Source: Chlamydiales bacterium (lineage in GTDB: Bacteria; Chlamydiota; Chlamydiia; Chlamydiales; JAJFMA01). Taken from it: a stretch of DNA of 64,000 nucleotides. Positions within the stretch are counted from its first letter, which is position 1; each line of letters begins with the position of its first letter. The stretch spans positions 1-64,000 of the forward strand of contig JAUXSF010000001.1 of assembly GCA_030679955.1 (NCBI GenBank), read 5' to 3'. Under the pieces are notes generated by a model, which worked only from the letters and a program-made list of their open reading frames with translations, had not been told where the DNA came from and made no database searches. Made by a program: the position numbers and the translations under genes. This document shows, piece by piece, positions 52,810 to 61,640 of the stretch.

Positions 52810-53520
52810 ATGCGCAAGCTTCTGTGCATATTTTTGATGGTGGCATCTGCATTGTCGGCCATAGATAAGACTTTTTTGCAGAAGCTCGAGGATGCTTTAC
52901 TCAAGGACAATGCTTTGCTCCGTGAGGGTGTTGAGATTGCGAAAGGTAAGAGTAGCTATGATGTACTTGTCCGTGGCTTTATGCAGTCTCTCTTTGTGGT
53001 GTTCCCTTACGAACCTAAACCGATCAATTTAGGGCCCGGAGAGGTCGTCTACCAGGCGAAAGAGCCGGGAGCAAATGGACGTATCTATCGGCTTTTCATC
53101 TATCAGAATCCTGAGATGCTAGGATTCATATACCCCAGAACGCCTAGTGAATTATCTCCACGTGCTCAGTCTCGAACAGACGCTGAGAACCGCTTATCAA
53201 AGGCCAGGGAGGCTGTGGCATGGCAGGTAGCAAGGCGCTTTACGGAGCAGCCTGGCAAGCAGGTGACGGTTGAGTCACAGGAATTTCAACATCTTCCCGA
53301 GCCCTACAGCTATTCCAGCGGGGAGTGGTTGTTGAAGGTTCGCAAAGGGGATGCTGCCTTCGAAGTTTTATTTCGGATAATTGTGACGGGCGAGGCTATC
53401 TATATCGTGATGGTTGAAGGGGAAGATCTATCTTCCGAATGGTCAGCATGGACTGGACCGGCAACTCCGGCAGTGTTCATTAGCGGTGCTCAGGTGACGA
53501 CTCCTCTACCAACTCCATAA
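52810..53520 (+). CDS. secreted protein of unknown function (pair member 2)
   Basis: 236 residues; signal peptide ending near A17 (S-A-L-S-A). Contains F-V-V-F-P-Y-E-P, E-V-V-Y-Q, I-Y-R-L-F-I-Y and L-G-F-I-Y-P, matching pair member 1. It begins one base after the previous stop codon, with AAGGAG inside the end of that gene as ribosome site. Its last 41 bases overlap the end of the oppositely oriented gene at 53480. Confidence 0.65.
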   Translation: MRKLLCIFLMVASALSAIDKTFLQKLEDALLKDNALLREGVEIAKGKSSYDVLVRGFMQSLFVVFPYEPKPINLGPGEVVYQAKEPGANGRIYRLFIYQNPEMLGFIYPRTPSELSPRAQSRTDAENRLSKAREAVAWQVARRFTEQPGKQVTVESQEFQHLPEPYSYSSGEWLLKVRKGDAAFEVLFRIIVTGEAIYIVMVEGEDLSSEWSAWTGPATPAVFISGAQVTTPLPTP

Positions 53521-54019
53521 AGCGCTCATAGGTGTGTGCGCTAAAATATGGAAGGAATAAGTCACACTGATATTTTCTGCGAATTTCCTTCATATAATGT
53601 TCAGAGCATATTGTTGAGCGATGAGTCTGTATATCGGCTTGTGGCGTTAACCATATCGCTATGCCGTACAGAGAGTCATTATCGCGATATTCGGTTTTGG
53701 CTATCGCTTCGATGGGGATGGAGAAAAGAAGCTTACCTTTGTGCGAGAAATGTAGAGCGTCCTCCGATACCACTAACCGATGTGGGCGATTTTCTAGGTC
53801 GGTCAAACGTCGGTAGGGAACGAGCCCCAAAGCTATGCATAAACCGCCAGCGAAGAAGATGACGGGTCCCCAAGTGGATAATTGTTGTTCCGGGACTAGG
53901 GCTCCGCAGACCACCCACAACAGAACGCCGAAAAGTGCAAAGACGATGCCGCGAAAAAGCACACGGCGTTTTAGGGCGCTGCGTATACCGCTATAAAGCT
54001 CTATCGTGGGTGTTTTCAC
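53480..54019 (-). CDS. small membrane protein of unknown function
   Basis: 179 residues from a GTG whose bases overlap the kdsD stop codon (GTGA). Two transmembrane helices at about 21-43 and 51-67, then a cytoplasmic beta-rich domain (H-R-L-V-V-S-E-D-A-L-H-F, L-L-F-S-I-P-I-E-A-I) that resembles bacterial PH-type domains of two-helix membrane proteins. Function unknown. Translation is coupled to kdsD. Confidence 0.6.
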   Translation of the reverse strand: MKTPTIELYSGIRSALKRRVLFRGIVFALFGVLLWVVCGALVPEQQLSTWGPVIFFAGGLCIALGLVPYRRLTDLENRPHRLVVSEDALHFSHKGKLLFSIPIEAIAKTEYRDNDSLYGIAIWLTPQADIQTHRSTICSEHYMKEIRRKYQCDLFLPYFSAHTYERFMELVEESSPEHR

Positions 54020-54981
54020 AGGCCCGATTGTAGGATATCGTGCATTTTAATAAGGCCGAGAACTTTGCGTTGTTCGTCGACAACTGGCATAGAAGTGATG
54101 GCTCTTTGTTGATCGGACTCCATTGCCTTCATAGCCTCCCACGCTAGTGGATTGCCATCGATGCAACGAGGTGTTGTTGTCATAAGTTCCCCGACCGGTT
54201 TCTCGAGGGCGGTAACCCCAAATTTATGTAGTGCTCGGCGAAGGTCACCATCTGTGAAGATTCCTTGTAGAATACCCGTTTCATCGATGCATAGGATACA
54301 TCCACAGGCTTTTCCAGACAATTCTCCGAGAATTTGGATCAGCGGATCGGTGCTTGTACAAGTGGGTAAGCGCTGGCCAGTCAACATAAGGTCGGAGACG
54401 CGTAGGGAGATGCGTTTGCCGATGCGCCCTGCAGGGTGATTGAGCGCGTAGGCATCGAGCGTGAATTTCTTATCATGCATGAGAGCGACGGTGAGAATGT
54501 CGCCAAAGATCATCTGTATAGCTGTAGAGGTAGTGGGAGCTAGGTCAAAAGGGCACAGCTCCTTCATCAGCGGAAGATGAATGCAATGATGGGCTGCTTT
54601 TGCTAGGCGACTGTTAGGTTTGGAGACGACCGCGATTACCTTAGCACCTTTATTCCGGATACAAGGCGCTATGCTTAGCAGCTCTTCACTTTCACCGCTT
54701 TTGCTAAACAGGGTAAAGACATCGTCCTCCGAGACCATTCCAAGGTCGCCATGCAGGGCGTTACCTGCAGAAATATAAGCGGCGCGTGTTCCGGTAGATA
54801 TCATCGTTACTGCAATTTTCTTGGCGACAAGTCCGCTTTTACCAACGCCGGAAAAGCATAGAGTGCCCTTGCATTCACGCATAAGCTGGAAGATGCCTTC
54901 CGCCTCGTCAATATTGACGTGATCGAAGAAATGATTGATGTTGGCCCGATTTTGCTCGAATAAACCGCGTATCATAGACAT
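54016..54981 (-). CDS. kdsD: D-arabinose-5-phosphate isomerase
   Basis: 321 residues, the normal length. An N-terminal SIS domain (about 28-165) with S-G-V-G-K-S-G-L-V-A-K-K, H-G-D-L-G-M-V and S-K-S-G-E-S-E-E-L-L; then two CBS domains (about 200-321). Converts ribulose-5-phosphate to arabinose-5-phosphate, the first step to KDO for lipopolysaccharide. C. trachomatis has the same enzyme. Together with lpxK and gmhA, also in this window, it serves outer-membrane sugar synthesis. GutQ-type sugar specificity cannot be excluded. Confidence 0.88.
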   Translation of the reverse strand: MSMIRGLFEQNRANINHFFDHVNIDEAEGIFQLMRECKGTLCFSGVGKSGLVAKKIAVTMISTGTRAAYISAGNALHGDLGMVSEDDVFTLFSKSGESEELLSIAPCIRNKGAKVIAVVSKPNSRLAKAAHHCIHLPLMKELCPFDLAPTTSTAIQMIFGDILTVALMHDKKFTLDAYALNHPAGRIGKRISLRVSDLMLTGQRLPTCTSTDPLIQILGELSGKACGCILCIDETGILQGIFTDGDLRRALHKFGVTALEKPVGELMTTTPRCIDGNPLAWEAMKAMESDQQRAITSMPVVDEQRKVLGLIKMHDILQSGL

Positions 54982-55134
54982 TCAGCCTTCCAATTAAGAG
55001 GGGCAGATTCTACTGGACTGGCCCATTCTCTACAAGGGGAGGGAAAAGGCAAGCTAGTAAGAAAAAATTCCGTGATTTTCCTAATAATTCATGCTAACTT
55101 TCGACTTTACGTCTACAAAAAGAGAGTTACCATT

Positions 55135-56610
55135 ATGGCACCCCGAAAAGCTTCAATTGCCGTGGCACGTGGCGACGGTATCGGCCCTGAGATTATGGAT
55201 GCGACCCTTCACATTTTGGGGGAAAGTGGCGCCGACTTAGATATCCAAGAGGTGGAGATCGGGGAAAAGGTCTATTTACGTGGACAGACCGCTGGGATTG
55301 AGCCGCAAACGTGGGAAATCTTGCGTAACACAGACGCCTTCTTAAAGGCTCCCTTGACGACACCACAAGGCGGGGGGTTTAAGAGTATAAACGTGACAAT
55401 TCGTACGCTCTTGGGGCTTTATGCCAACGTGCGTCCCTGCGTCGCTTACTACCCTTTTGTTGAAACGCTGCATCCCAAGATGGATGTAGTTATCGTCCGG
55501 GAAAATATTGAAGACCTATACATTGGCTTAGAATATCGTCAGACGCCAGATGCTGTCCAGGCGCTCAAGCTAATTACGCGCTCAGGTTGCGAGAGAATCG
55601 TCCGCTACGCTTTTGAATATGCAGAGGCTAACCAGCGCAAAAAAGTCACCTGTTTCACTAAAGACAACATTTTAAAGCTATCTGATGGCTTGTTCCATAA
55701 AGTTTTTGATGAGATAGGGGAGAATTATCCCAATATCGAGAAAGAGCATTGGATCGTTGACATCGGCGCCGCCAAATTGGCCGATAGCCCTGATACTTTT
55801 GACGTTATTGTAATGCCAAACTTGTATGGCGACATTCTCTCCGACGTTGCAGCACAGATTGCTGGATCAGTGGGCTTGGCAGGTTCTGCCAATATTGGTG
55901 ACCATGGAGCCATGTTCGAAGCAATTCACGGTTCAGCACCACGTCGCGCTAACCAAAACTTAGCCAATCCCTCTGGGTTGCTGTTAGCAGCGGTAATGAT
56001 GTTGAATCATGTTGGGCAACCCGAGCCAGCAATGCGTATCCACAATGCTTGGTTGAGGACTCTTGAAGATGGAATCCACACTTACGATATTTTCAAAGAA
56101 GGCATCAGTAAACAGAAGGTTGGAACGAAAGAATTTGCACGTGCAGTTGTTGCTCGGTTGGGCCAAATGCCCGAAAAGCTAAAGCCTGCCGTTTATGCTG
56201 CGAAATCTGAGCAAGCACTGCCATCTTCCTATCTTGAAAAGAAAAGTGCCGAGCTTAGCAAAGAAAAAGTGCTAGATGGCGTGGATGTATTCGTACAAGC
56301 CGATAGCTCAGTAGAAGAGCTACAAGCCGTCATGTCTCGGTTTAATAACCAGCGCCTGGAGCTAACGCTAATAGCTAATCGTGGTGCAAAGGCATGGCCC
56401 GATCCAATGCCTGAAACTTCCTTGTGCGATCATTGGCGTTGTCGTTATTTAGGTGCTGATGATGTTAATCACAAAGATATTGCAGAGTTGTTAAAGCGCA
56501 TTGCCGAAGCCAATGTCGATTTTGTACAGATAGAGAATTTGTACAGCTTTGGTGGTGAAGTTGGCTATTCCATCGCCCAAGGTGAAACACCACGCATCCG
56601 GAAACAGTAG
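55135..56610 (+). CDS. icd: isocitrate dehydrogenase (Thermus-type, NADP)
   Basis: 491 residues from the ATG before A-P-R-K-A-S; the frame opens 21 codons earlier without support. A-R-G-D-G-I-G-P-E-I at the start; S-x-N-V-x-I-R and R-E-N-I-E-D-L-Y are the isocitrate-binding blocks (the phosphorylatable-Ser region reads S-I-N-V-T); M-P-N-L-Y-G-D-I-L-S-D has the metal-binding Asp; H-G-S-A-P cofactor loop. After about residue 335 comes an extension of about 150 residues, as in the 496-residue Thermus enzyme. Oxidises isocitrate to 2-oxoglutarate. Probably monocistronic, with the palindrome at 56627 acting as terminator. Confidence 0.88.
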   Translation: MAPRKASIAVARGDGIGPEIMDATLHILGESGADLDIQEVEIGEKVYLRGQTAGIEPQTWEILRNTDAFLKAPLTTPQGGGFKSINVTIRTLLGLYANVRPCVAYYPFVETLHPKMDVVIVRENIEDLYIGLEYRQTPDAVQALKLITRSGCERIVRYAFEYAEANQRKKVTCFTKDNILKLSDGLFHKVFDEIGENYPNIEKEHWIVDIGAAKLADSPDTFDVIVMPNLYGDILSDVAAQIAGSVGLAGSANIGDHGAMFEAIHGSAPRRANQNLANPSGLLLAAVMMLNHVGQPEPAMRIHNAWLRTLEDGIHTYDIFKEGISKQKVGTKEFARAVVARLGQMPEKLKPAVYAAKSEQALPSSYLEKKSAELSKEKVLDGVDVFVQADSSVEELQAVMSRFNNQRLELTLIANRGAKAWPDPMPETSLCDHWRCRYLGADDVNHKDIAELLKRIAEANVDFVQIENLYSFGGEVGYSIAQGETPRIRKQ

Positions 56611-56626
56611 AACAGAGAAAGTTTTA

Positions 56627-56696
56627 AACGCAAAGACGCAGAGGCGCAAAGAAAGAACTTAGGCATGTTCTCTTTGCGCCTCTGCGTCTTTGCGAT
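56627..56696. repeat. palindromic repeat, cgcaaagacgcagaggcgc family (copy 3)
   Basis: 24-bp perfect arms (56629-56652 and 56671-56694) with an 18-base loop. It lies between the convergent icd and symporter genes and could serve both as a terminator. Confidence 0.9.
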
Positions 56697-56704
56697 AAAT
56701 TTCC

Positions 56705-57946
56705 TTAAATATCGCTGCCTTCGAGCTCTAGGCTTTCAGCGTGATAGTACTGACGCTCGTCCAACTCACCTTCACGTTTCGCAACATAGACGCAGCACAC
56801 GGCATCGCCCATGATGTTCAGAGAAGTGGAGAACATTTCTCTCAGACGGTCAATACCAACAAGAATTGTAAGACCTTCGATCGGTAGCGGAACCGCAGCT
56901 AATACTACAGAGAGCATAAGGTAGCCGGTGCCTGGGATACCAGCGGCACCCACAGCGGACATCACCGCAGCGACAACGATAGCTATAACTTGGTGCCATT
57001 CCAGGGTAATTCCATAAGCTTGTGCGACAAATAGCGCCGCCATGCCTTGGAAGATCGCAGCACCATTCATATTGAACGCAGTACCCAACGGAAGCGAAAA
57101 GCTGGCAATATTTTTGGACACACCCAAGTTCTCCTGACAGCAGTGCATGGCAACAGGGAGTGATGCCGAGCTGCTGCAGGTTGAAAAGCCGAGCATTAAC
57201 GCATCGCTCATACCCCGCAAGAATGGAATGGGGTTCAGGCGCGCTAAGAAGTACAGAATGCCCATGTGAACAAAAACAGCGTGGATGGTCACCGCTAACA
57301 AGTAGACTAGGAAGAACTTGAGTAATGTCGTGAGCACTCCCAGGCCCATAGTCCCTGTCACCGCTGCCATGATGGCGAATACACCAACTGGAGTGAACTC
57401 CATGACAATCGAGGTCATGCGGTACATGACATCCGCCAAAGACTCTAGAGTCTCTAGGAGAGCTCGGCCGCGTTCGCCTGCAAAGTTTATTGATATCCCC
57501 AAGAACGTTGCGAACACGATGATCTGCAGGATGTTCTCGTTAGCGAGTGCGGCAAAGGGGTTGCTAGGGATTACGTCTAGCAGCATTTCAGCAATGCTAG
57601 GAGCTTTAGGGGCTGCTGTGGCCATCTCAAGAGGTGGCGCTACCAATGCTAAGCCAGAACCAGGTTCGAAGAAAAAGCCCAGAGAAATGCCTATAGCAAT
57701 CGCGATAACGGTGGTGAAGAAGTAGAGGACCATCAAAACAAAGCCAACACGGCCTAACTTCTGTGGATCGTGGATACTGGTGATGCCTACTGTCATTGAG
57801 GATAAGACTAGGGGGATCACGATCATCTTGATCAAGCGCAAAAACGCTTCACCAATCGGTTTTAGTGCAGCGGCACTTTCACCCATGGCTAGACCTGTTA
57901 GCACTCCTAGGGCCATTGCGACCAAGATTTTCATCCAGAGCTTCAT
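56705..57946 (-). CDS. sodium/proton:dicarboxylate (glutamate) symporter, DAACS family
   Basis: 413 residues with eight membrane helices and two re-entrant loops. A-F-L-R-L-I-K-M-I-V-I-P-L-V is the TM2 signature; G-F-S-T-C-S-S-S-A-S-L-P-V is the serine-rich hairpin; M-N-G-A-A-I-F-Q-G the N-M-D/N-G motif of TM7 that binds Na+; G-I-P-G-T-G-Y-L-M-L the second hairpin. Imports glutamate or C4-dicarboxylates, which in an intracellular bacterium would feed the TCA cycle next to Icd and Sdh. The exact substrate is not readable. Confidence 0.87.
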   Translation of the reverse strand: MKLWMKILVAMALGVLTGLAMGESAAALKPIGEAFLRLIKMIVIPLVLSSMTVGITSIHDPQKLGRVGFVLMVLYFFTTVIAIAIGISLGFFFEPGSGLALVAPPLEMATAAPKAPSIAEMLLDVIPSNPFAALANENILQIIVFATFLGISINFAGERGRALLETLESLADVMYRMTSIVMEFTPVGVFAIMAAVTGTMGLGVLTTLLKFFLVYLLAVTIHAVFVHMGILYFLARLNPIPFLRGMSDALMLGFSTCSSSASLPVAMHCCQENLGVSKNIASFSLPLGTAFNMNGAAIFQGMAALFVAQAYGITLEWHQVIAIVVAAVMSAVGAAGIPGTGYLMLSVVLAAVPLPIEGLTILVGIDRLREMFSTSLNIMGDAVCCVYVAKREGELDERQYYHAESLELEGSDI

Positions 57947-58164
57947 TACGCGACCTCTTAATATTTAGCTAGTCTGGCTGGTACCACGAACTTAAAACTA
58001 CCATTGTTAAGCAAAAGCACTCCTATTGTCCAGAATCATGTGATCTTGAACGACTTTTTCCTGACAGCCGACCTGATGGGGAGCAAGCGAAGCATAGCAC
58101 AAGAGTCTTATAATTTCAACTTTAGTTTTTGCTTCTTAAAACAGCCGTACTATCACCTAATTTA

Positions 58165-58193
58165 TTGACATTAAATGACTTAGGTAATTTAAT
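58165..58193 (+). promoter_or_regulatory. sigma70-type promoter of the matrixin gene
   Basis: TTGACA, a 17-base spacer, TTTAAT; the ATG follows 43 bases later, with GGAG 7 bases before it. Confidence 0.6.
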
Positions 58194-58235
58194 TAATATA
58201 GGGTTTCAAATTAAAACTGCTTAATCGGAGTTAAC

Positions 58236-59060
58236 ATGATAATAAAACGAAAGGCAGGCTTATATTTTGCATCACTCCTGTGTCTTCTGGCCGTATCCAT
58301 AACTTCACCCCTTAGCGCTTACACGGTTGGTTCACCTGAAGTGTCCAAATGGGGTAGTACGGCGTCTTATGGTCTCCCTGGGGGCACTGTTACATGGAGT
58401 GTGATGCCCGCAGGTGTAAATATTACAGAAGGGGGGACTACTTGGAGTAATGCTCCTCTAGATTCCTTTATGGGCACCTTTCAATCGCTCACCTTGGGGG
58501 ATATCAAAGGCGAGATCACACGCGCTTTCGATACTTGGGCGAGTGTTGCTAACATTAACTTTGTAGAGGTACCTGACGGGGGCGGCAACTTTCCGGGTGG
58601 TTTGGAAGCCATGATTCGTTTTGGGGGACATCCCATCGGTGTTGGTGATGCCGTACTAGCCCACGGATACTATCCTCCTGGTACCAACTCTCTTAACTTT
58701 GCGGGCGATATTCACTTTAGCACAAACGTACAGTGGGAAGCGGGCGACCTATTTGGCAGTGCAGCCTACGATATCTATACTCTGGCGTTACACGAGATAG
58801 GACATGCTATTGGCTTGAGACACGAGACTATTCAGACTTCTGTAATGAGAGAGCTTTTTTCCACGAGTGACGTTCTCACAGGACTTTATGCAGATGATAT
58901 TGCGGGTGCTCAGTATATCTATGGAGTTCGAGTTCCAGAACCAGAGACTTATGCCATTATGGGAGGCTTCTTGGCTCTAGCTCTTTATATTGGACATCGC
59001 CGTCGCCTTAATATTTTGAATGAACGATGCCCAAAACTCATAACCAGAAATGATCGATAG
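58236..59060 (+). CDS. secreted matrixin-type metalloprotease with a PEP-CTERM-like tail
   Basis: 274 residues. Signal peptide to about A28. T-V-T-W-S-V near residue 51 and an A-F-D-T-W-A segment are typical of matrixin starts. H-E-I-G-H-A-I-G-L-R-H at 186-196 is the full metzincin zinc motif HExxHxxGxxH, followed by S-V-M at 202-204 as Met-turn and D-D-I-A-G-A-Q-Y-I-Y-G, the usual matrixin end. Then V-P-E-P-E-T-Y-A at 233-240, a hydrophobic helix and H-R-R-R: the layout of a PEP-CTERM sorting signal, followed by 17 extra residues. No exosortase is in the window. Its last 84 bases overlap lpxK on the other strand. Confidence 0.85.
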   Translation: MIIKRKAGLYFASLLCLLAVSITSPLSAYTVGSPEVSKWGSTASYGLPGGTVTWSVMPAGVNITEGGTTWSNAPLDSFMGTFQSLTLGDIKGEITRAFDTWASVANINFVEVPDGGGNFPGGLEAMIRFGGHPIGVGDAVLAHGYYPPGTNSLNFAGDIHFSTNVQWEAGDLFGSAAYDIYTLALHEIGHAIGLRHETIQTSVMRELFSTSDVLTGLYADDIAGAQYIYGVRVPEPETYAIMGGFLALALYIGHRRRLNILNERCPKLITRNDR

Positions 59061-60053
59061 ATCAGCCCTGATAGGCTGAATTGAAAGGCTTGTGACAGTT
59101 CCGGGGTGCAGCTTGACTGCATCTTTTTCTGTACACAGAAGGGCCTCGGCTCCAAGCGCTCTGCAATGATCGCTAAAGGCGCTGAGGTCCATCGCGTTGG
59201 GCAGGGAATGATCCGGGCAATAAAGCTTATCCACAATATTGACACCGGCTTCTTCTAGAGTGTTGCAAAATCTCTCCGGTTTAGCAATACCACAGAAAAT
59301 GCCGACTTTTTTTTCTCGGTAGTTTCTAGTGTTGGCTTCTAGTCTCATGCAAACTACTGGTGCGGTGCTGTACCTAATGAGTTGGTGTCTCACATGTTCG
59401 GTGTTGTTTCCCACAGCGACAATAAGGTCTGCACGAGCTAGAGCTTTGGGACTTTCACGTAGAAGGCCCCTTGGAAAGAGGTAGCCCTTTCCAAACGGAT
59501 CATCAGCATCGACAACAATTATTTCAAAATCGCGTTTCAGTCGGCGGTGTTGAAGGCCGTCATCGAGGATCAAGATACGTCTACCAGCTGCGGCAGACAT
59601 TTTGGCTGACTGACAGCGGTCTTTGCCGACTACCACATAGGCTTCGGGATGTCTAGAGGCCATAAGGAATGGTTCATCACCGCAATAGTCTACTGAGTGT
59701 TTAGGGCCATTACCCTCAGATAAGAAGACAGGGATTGGTAACTTCTCGGCCTTAGAACGGTATCCACGAGAAAGAATCGAGACATTTTCAGCACCCAAGT
59801 CTTGGATGAGTCGTAAAGTTAGAGGCGTTTTTCCGGTGCCACCCACGACAATGTTGCCAACGCTAATGACCGTTGTTTCCTCAGGTTGGTGTATGGAAAA
59901 CCAATTTTTGTCGTAACCGTAATTTCGAAGCTTTGTGACGAGGGAGTAGGGCCAGGAGACTGCTCGTAGTCCTGCCTTTATGGCAGGTGTCCAAGTGGTT
60001 TGGAGTTCATCGCTAATGATTGAATGCCAGTAGCATTCGAAGTGGTTTCTCAT
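58977..60053 (-). CDS. lpxK: tetraacyldisaccharide 4'-kinase
   Basis: 358 residues. An N-terminal membrane-associated helix, then V-G-N-I-V-V-G-G-T-G-K-T-P (Walker A), L-S-R-G-Y-R-S-K, G-D-E-P-F-L-M-A and D-D-G-L-Q-H-R (the D-D-G-x-Q-H block of LpxK), and F-P-R-G-L-L-R-E. Phosphorylates the 4'-position of the lipid A precursor on the cytoplasmic face. Longer than some chlamydial forms but of normal architecture. The end overlaps the protease gene convergently by 84 bases. Confidence 0.92.
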   Translation of the reverse strand: MRNHFECYWHSIISDELQTTWTPAIKAGLRAVSWPYSLVTKLRNYGYDKNWFSIHQPEETTVISVGNIVVGGTGKTPLTLRLIQDLGAENVSILSRGYRSKAEKLPIPVFLSEGNGPKHSVDYCGDEPFLMASRHPEAYVVVGKDRCQSAKMSAAAGRRILILDDGLQHRRLKRDFEIIVVDADDPFGKGYLFPRGLLRESPKALARADLIVAVGNNTEHVRHQLIRYSTAPVVCMRLEANTRNYREKKVGIFCGIAKPERFCNTLEEAGVNIVDKLYCPDHSLPNAMDLSAFSDHCRALGAEALLCTEKDAVKLHPGTVTSLSIQPIRADLSIISGYEFWASFIQNIKATAMSNIKS

Positions 60054-60132
60054 CGTCGCCGTTTATTGCATCTACTCAAGCCAGCAATATACCACAGATA
60101 TCATTTCTTAACGGACATATAAAATTTGGTTA

Positions 60133-60732
60133 TTACTTTACGCTCATGGCTATTTCTGATGGAGTGAACAAGAGCTGTTCCACTTGTTCGATGATGATGT
60201 GAATAGCTGTCATATGAGCTTCTTGAATACGGTCGGAGGTTTTGAACCCTTCGATAATTAGCTCTAAATCTGCAACGCCTTTCAGTTTACCGCCTTCTTT
60301 ACCCAGGAATGCTACTGTGGTCAAACCACGAGTCTGCGCAACTTCAAAAGCGTTTATGATGTTGGGGGAATTTCCACTAGTCGTCAGGCCAACAAATAGA
60401 TCGCCAGGCTTGCCAAATGCTTCTACCGCTCTACTAAAGACATGTTCAAATCCTAAATCATTGCCGACGCAGGTGATGTGTCCTGGTTCACAAAGGGCTA
60501 AGGCGGGGAGTGGTGCGCGTTTTGTACGAAAGTAGCCCGTTAACTCTTCGGCGAAGTGCATGGCATCGCACAAACTACCGCCATTACCAGCGACGATAAC
60601 CTTATTCCCGGCTTGAAAACAGCGTGTGATTGCCTCGGCTACTTGTTCGATGAAGTCCAACGCATGTGGTTGGGACAGCTGGTTTACAGCGTTAATTCCA
60701 TCTTGCACAGCAGTGAGGATGCTCTCGCGCAT
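60133..60732 (-). CDS. gmhA: phosphoheptose isomerase (sedoheptulose-7-phosphate isomerase)
   Basis: 199 residues, normal for GmhA. A-G-N-G-G-S-L-C-D-A-M-H-F-A-E-E-L (substrate loop, with His and Glu) then N-D-L-G-F-E-H-V-F, the GmhA-specific block, and L-T-T-S-G-N-S-P-N-I. Single SIS domain acting as a tetramer. Starts the ADP-heptose route to the lipopolysaccharide core, or to nucleotide-activated heptoses. Upstream of lpxK on the same strand with a 79-base gap. Confidence 0.88.
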   Translation of the reverse strand: MRESILTAVQDGINAVNQLSQPHALDFIEQVAEAITRCFQAGNKVIVAGNGGSLCDAMHFAEELTGYFRTKRAPLPALALCEPGHITCVGNDLGFEHVFSRAVEAFGKPGDLFVGLTTSGNSPNIINAFEVAQTRGLTTVAFLGKEGGKLKGVADLELIIEGFKTSDRIQEAHMTAIHIIIEQVEQLLFTPSEIAMSVK

Positions 60733-60882
60733 AATAATCTTCCGGTTTTAAGGTTGAGCATTCTTTGTAACCTGTAAGCCTATATGAGGGCAAGTTCAAA
60801 ACAGATGGTGCTTTAATGTCTTCCTTGCTACACCGAGTGTGGTATAAATGTGTGCAATCACTAATTAACGCGGGTAACGAGC

Positions 60883-61464
60883 ATGTCTTTTACACTTTCT
60901 TTGGGCGACAAAGCTCCTGATTTTGACTTGAAAGGTACTGATGGTAAGAACCACAAGCTTAAGGACTTCGATAATGCTCCTGCTTTGGTTGTTTTTTTCA
61001 CGTGTAATCACTGTCCATATGTTACGGGGTCCGACGAGGTCACGCGTAAGACTGCGGAACGCTTTGTGGATAAACGCGTGGCGTTTGTAGGGATCAACTC
61101 TAACAGTGCTGAAACCTACCCCGAAGATTCTTTCGACCATATGGTTAAACGCATGGAAGAACAAAAATTTCCTTGGCTCTATCTACATGATGAGTCCCAA
61201 GATATTGCTAGAGCTTATGGAGCGTTGCGTACACCCCACTTCTATGTTTTTGATAAAGACCGAAAGCTTATCTATACGGGTCGCGGCGTTGACAAGCCTA
61301 GAGATGCTAGCAAAATAAAAGTTAACGACCTTGAACGAGTTCTCGAAGAGTACATTGCTCACAAACCCATTTCAATTCCGCTAACTAATCCTATCGGCTG
61401 TAACGTAAAGTGGGAAGGGAAAGATGCTCACTGGATGCCTGCAGAAGCCTGCGATTTAGTTTAG
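60883..61464 (+). CDS. thioredoxin-fold AhpC/TSA-family protein
   Basis: 193 residues, no signal peptide. [15 protein letters not shown] is the AhpC/TSA opening; [10 protein letters not shown] (about 43-52) gives a C-x-x-C redox pair; P-H-F-Y-V-F-D carries the cis-Pro. The last 30 residues, with I-G-C-N-V-K-W and a final E-A-C-D, hold two more Cys, as in the widespread C-N-H-C-P-Y-V subgroup of thioredoxin-family proteins. Probably a cytoplasmic thiol reductase or peroxidase; the exact reaction is unknown. Confidence 0.8.
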   Translation: MSFTLSLGDKAPDFDLKGTDGKNHKLKDFDNAPALVVFFTCNHCPYVTGSDEVTRKTAERFVDKRVAFVGINSNSAETYPEDSFDHMVKRMEEQKFPWLYLHDESQDIARAYGALRTPHFYVFDKDRKLIYTGRGVDKPRDASKIKVNDLERVLEEYIAHKPISIPLTNPIGCNVKWEGKDAHWMPAEACDLV

Positions 61465-61475
61465 AAGAAAAATAT

Positions 61476-61539
61476 TAACGCAAAATCGCAGAGGCATAGA
61501 GAAGGAAAAACCTGTCTGCGCCCCTGTTTCTTTGCGTAA
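61476..61539. repeat. palindromic repeat, cgcaaagacgcagaggcgc family (copy 4, degenerate)
   Basis: Reads ttaacgcaaaatcgcagagg on the left and tttctttgcgtaa on the right; the arms have several mismatches relative to the other three copies. It lies 12 bases after the thioredoxin-fold gene. Confidence 0.7.
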
Positions 61540-61640
61540 AATTCCCCCAAAAAGAATATAGGATTTTTCGACTTGCCTATATCGATGGTGATTTTTTGCT
61601 ATTTGATATAGAGTAATACTTTTAGGTAAGGAGAATTCCT

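Noticed and set aside
1633-61539. CRISPR array or att site among the palindromes and repeats
   Set aside because: No regular repeat-spacer pattern, no cas genes, and the direct repeats are explained by the insertion sequence.
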